Below are positions 44,384 to 46,001 of a stretch of DNA of 46,001 bases, piece after piece. The translations under genes and the position numbers were made by a program. Position 1 is the first letter of the stretch, and each line of letters starts with the position of its first letter. Source of the DNA: Mycobacterium angelicum (lineage in GTDB: Bacteria; Actinomycetota; Actinomycetes; Mycobacteriales; Mycobacteriaceae). A model generated the notes under the pieces. It had not been told where the DNA came from, ran no database searches, and worked only from the letters and a program-made list of their open reading frames with translations. The DNA lies in the NCBI RefSeq assembly GCF_002086155.1, contig NZ_MVHE01000042.1, positions 1 to 46,001 on the forward strand. The letters run 5' to 3'.

Positions 44384-44401
44384 ATACAGCTCGCGCATAG
44401 C

Positions 44402-44429
44402 TGACGCAGAGATTGGCTATAGGTATAAC
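44402..44429 (+). promoter_or_regulatory. Putative promoter of the Rv2264c-like gene
   Basis: A -10-like TATAAC at 44424-44429 with TGACGC at 44402-44407, 16 bases apart. It lies about 60 bases before the start codon. The -35 fits the mycobacterial consensus only partly. Confidence 0.35.
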
Positions 44430-44450
44430 CGAGAGAATCGGGTAGGCGGC

Positions 44451-44498
44451 ATGACCGGGACGTGCCGCTGCACAGTGGGGATTGGACTACATGGCTGA
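44451..44498 (+). CDS. Possible 15-residue leader peptide
   Basis: ATG with GGTAGGCGGC before it, coding MTGTCRCTVGIGLHG, then TGA at 44496-44498, which overlaps the first codons of the next gene. Two cysteines are close together. It could be a translation-coupling or cysteine-responsive leader, or chance. Confidence 0.25.
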   Translation: MTGTCRCTVGIGLHG

Positions 44499-46001
44499 AG
44501 GAGCACGGCCGGCGCTTGGGCTGTCCATTGGTGCCACCAACCTGGCGGCCGTCACCGCAGATCACGCCCTCACCCGCAAACCCGTGCTCACGCTGTACCG
44601 CCAGCGTCCACCCGAGGTGGGTGTTCCGTCGGAGAATCCGCGGCTGGACGAGCCCGGCCTGGTGATCGCCGACTTCGTGGACCGGGTCGGGGACTCGGTG
44701 GGCATTGTGGCGGCCGACGGTTCGATGCACCGCAGCGAAGCTCTGGTCGCCGACGCGTTGCGGGCGCTGGCCTACGCCGCCGCCGGTGGCCGCGCGTTGC
44801 CGGACAGCGTGGTGGTGACGTATCCGGCCCACTGGGGGTCCGCCGCGGTGGACGCGCTGGGCGCTGCGCTGAGCCGGGTGACGGAATGGTCGCACGGTGC
44901 CCATCCACTCACGCTGATCCCGGACGCCGCGGCAGCCCTGTTCGCGGCGCGGGCCAACCCCGGCATCCCGGCCCGCGGGATAGTCGGGGTCTGCGACTTC
45001 GGCGGCAGCGGCACCAGCATCACATTGGTAGACGCCGACGGCGAGTATCAGCCCGTCGCACCGACCGTGCGCCACCACGACTTCTCCGGCGATTTAATCG
45101 ATCAGGCGTTGTTGACCTACCTGATCTCCGAATTGCCGAATACCGGCTCGTTCGACCCGCAGAGCACTTCGGCGATCGGGTCGCTGGCACGGCTGCGGAC
45201 GGAGTGCCGCAACGCCAAGCAGCAGCTGTCGTCGAGCACGGTGGCCACGCTGAGCGATGTGCTGCCGGGCGGTCGCGGCGATCTGCGGCTTACCAGAAAC
45301 GAGCTCGAGGATGCCATCCGCGACTCGTTGAACGGCGTTGTCCAGGCTATGGAACAGACCATCGCGCGCAGCGGAATTCACGCCGCGAATCTGATGGCGA
45401 TCGTTGCGGTGGGCGGCGGCGCCAACATCCCGGCGGTTATCACGACGCTGTCCGGACGCTTCGCTGTTCCGCTGATCACGACGCCGCGTCCGCAGTTGAC
45501 GGCCGCGATCGGCGGCGCTTTGCGGGCCGCGCGCGGGCCTGGCGAGGCCAGCGCGACGGTGGTGGCCCCGGCAGCGTCTGCCACGGCGACGGCATTGGCC
45601 CTGGCGCCTGCCGCGGCGACGAGCGGACCCGACGATGCCCCGGTATCGGTGATGCAACCGGCGTTGGCCTGGTCTGAAGCGGACGACGATTCCCGCGTCC
45701 TACCCGCCGGCGGCGGTAGCGGCTTCACGTCGGCCCGCCCGCAATTGAGCTTCGACCAGGACGCCCGGCCCGAGCCCGAGCCGGCACCGAAGATCATCCC
45801 CTGGTACCGCCTGCCTGCGGTGATCATTGTCAGTACCGTCGTGGCCGTGCTGCTGGTGGGCGCCGCGGTGGTCATCGGATTGCGCAACGCCGAAAGCAAG
45901 CCGAACGAGAACAAGCCCACTACGCCGGGCGTGAACACCGCGCCGGCAACCCCTCCCGCGCCGTCGAGCGAGCCCGCCCCGCCGTCGCAAACTCCCGAGA
46001 C
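44491..46001 (+). CDS. Hsp70-like membrane protein, Rv2264c-like (partial)
   Basis: The frame starts at the ATG at 44491 and runs off the right edge after 503 codons. The N-terminal 340 residues have the actin/Hsp70 ATPase layout: LGLSIGATNLAAV (phosphate 1), DFGGSGTSITLVD near 170 (phosphate 2) and AVGGGANIPAV near 308 (adenosine motif). No Hsp70 substrate-binding domain follows; instead there is an Ala/Pro-rich region, one membrane helix at about 438-462 (VIIVSTVVAVLLVGAAVVI) and a Pro/Thr/Ser-rich tail still running at the edge. This fits M. tuberculosis Rv2264c (about 590 aa, proline-rich) and its relative Rv0312. The position next to the Rv2265-type gene favours Rv2264c. A role in envelope sensing or assembly is guesswork. 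Confidence 0.85.
   Translation, partial: MAEGARPALGLSIGATNLAAVTADHALTRKPVLTLYRQRPPEVGVPSENPRLDEPGLVIADFVDRVGDSVGIVAADGSMHRSEALVADALRALAYAAAGGRALPDSVVVTYPAHWGSAAVDALGAALSRVTEWSHGAHPLTLIPDAAAALFAARANPGIPARGIVGVCDFGGSGTSITLVDADGEYQPVAPTVRHHDFSGDLIDQALLTYLISELPNTGSFDPQSTSAIGSLARLRTECRNAKQQLSSSTVATLSDVLPGGRGDLRLTRNELEDAIRDSLNGVVQAMEQTIARSGIHAANLMAIVAVGGGANIPAVITTLSGRFAVPLITTPRPQLTAAIGGALRAARGPGEASATVVAPAASATATALALAPAAATSGPDDAPVSVMQPALAWSEADDDSRVLPAGGGSGFTSARPQLSFDQDARPEPEPAPKIIPWYRLPAVIIVSTVVAVLLVGAAVVIGLRNAESKPNENKPTTPGVNTAPATPPAPSSEPAPPSQTPE

Noticed and set aside
43232..44398. 388-codon minus-strand frame opposite the DapB-like gene
   Set aside because: The plus strand has the Rossmann fold and a strong ribosome site; the minus product has no recognisable motif.

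Overview
The window looks like the chromosome of a slow-growing, non-tuberculous Mycobacterium. Evidence: a PE_PGRS gene, a Ser/Thr kinase with a C-terminal NHL propeller (PknD type), a very large cyclase/ATPase/LuxR regulator, a secreted MmpS-like protein, GTG/TTG starts and GC-rich DNA. The right part carries close homologues of the M. tuberculosis block Rv2264c-Rv2268c: cyp128, stf3, cyp124, the Rv2265-type transporter and the Rv2264c-type Hsp70-like protein. No tRNA, rRNA or CRISPR array was seen. Family names are from memory of motifs; no search was run.

Region 1 (1-22968) is a defence island: six very large genes, all on the minus strand, read from 22968 down to 41. In order: (1) a 2138-aa protein with Swt1-type HEPN, transglutaminase-like, DUF4011, SF1 helicase, PD-(D/E)XK-like nuclease and DUF3320 regions; (2) a 1717-aa DEAD/H helicase with zinc ribbons, DUF1998 and a C-terminal nuclease-like domain; (3) a 959-aa SNF2 helicase; (4) a 1368-aa Eco57I/PglX-type adenine methyltransferase; (5) a 698-aa UvrD-type helicase with a RelE-like N-terminus; (6) a DUF262-HNH protein. 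Genes 2/3 and 3/4 overlap by ATGA and the rest are close, so this reads as one operon. SNF2 helicase + adenine methylase + DUF1998 helicase recalls class 1 DISARM, but DrmC is missing, the DrmA- and DrmB-like parts are in one chain, and three extra effectors are present. The left edge (1-66) looks like the end of an IS21-family element that has cut off the C-terminus of gene 6.

Region 2 (23156-34068) is mycobacterial accessory chromosome: PknD-like kinase, cyclase-LuxR regulator plus the scrap of a second copy, a small secreted protein, a small membrane protein, a Tat-type peptidoglycan amidase, a PE_PGRS gene followed closely by a HAD hydrolase and an ion channel, and a DUF2695 protein.

Region 3 (34272-46001) is the P450/sulfotransferase region. 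cyp128 and stf3 overlap by ATGA and should make the sulfated menaquinone. Rv2265-type MFS, MmpS-like protein and cyp124 form a second operon. Between stf3 and cyp124, which I recall as neighbours in M. tuberculosis, lie an MHS transporter, a lipoprotein, a SnoaL-like protein, a methyltransferase and the remnant of an amine oxidase. A recurring GATATC-N6-GATATC palindrome occurs at three places in regions 2 and 3 and looks like an operator.
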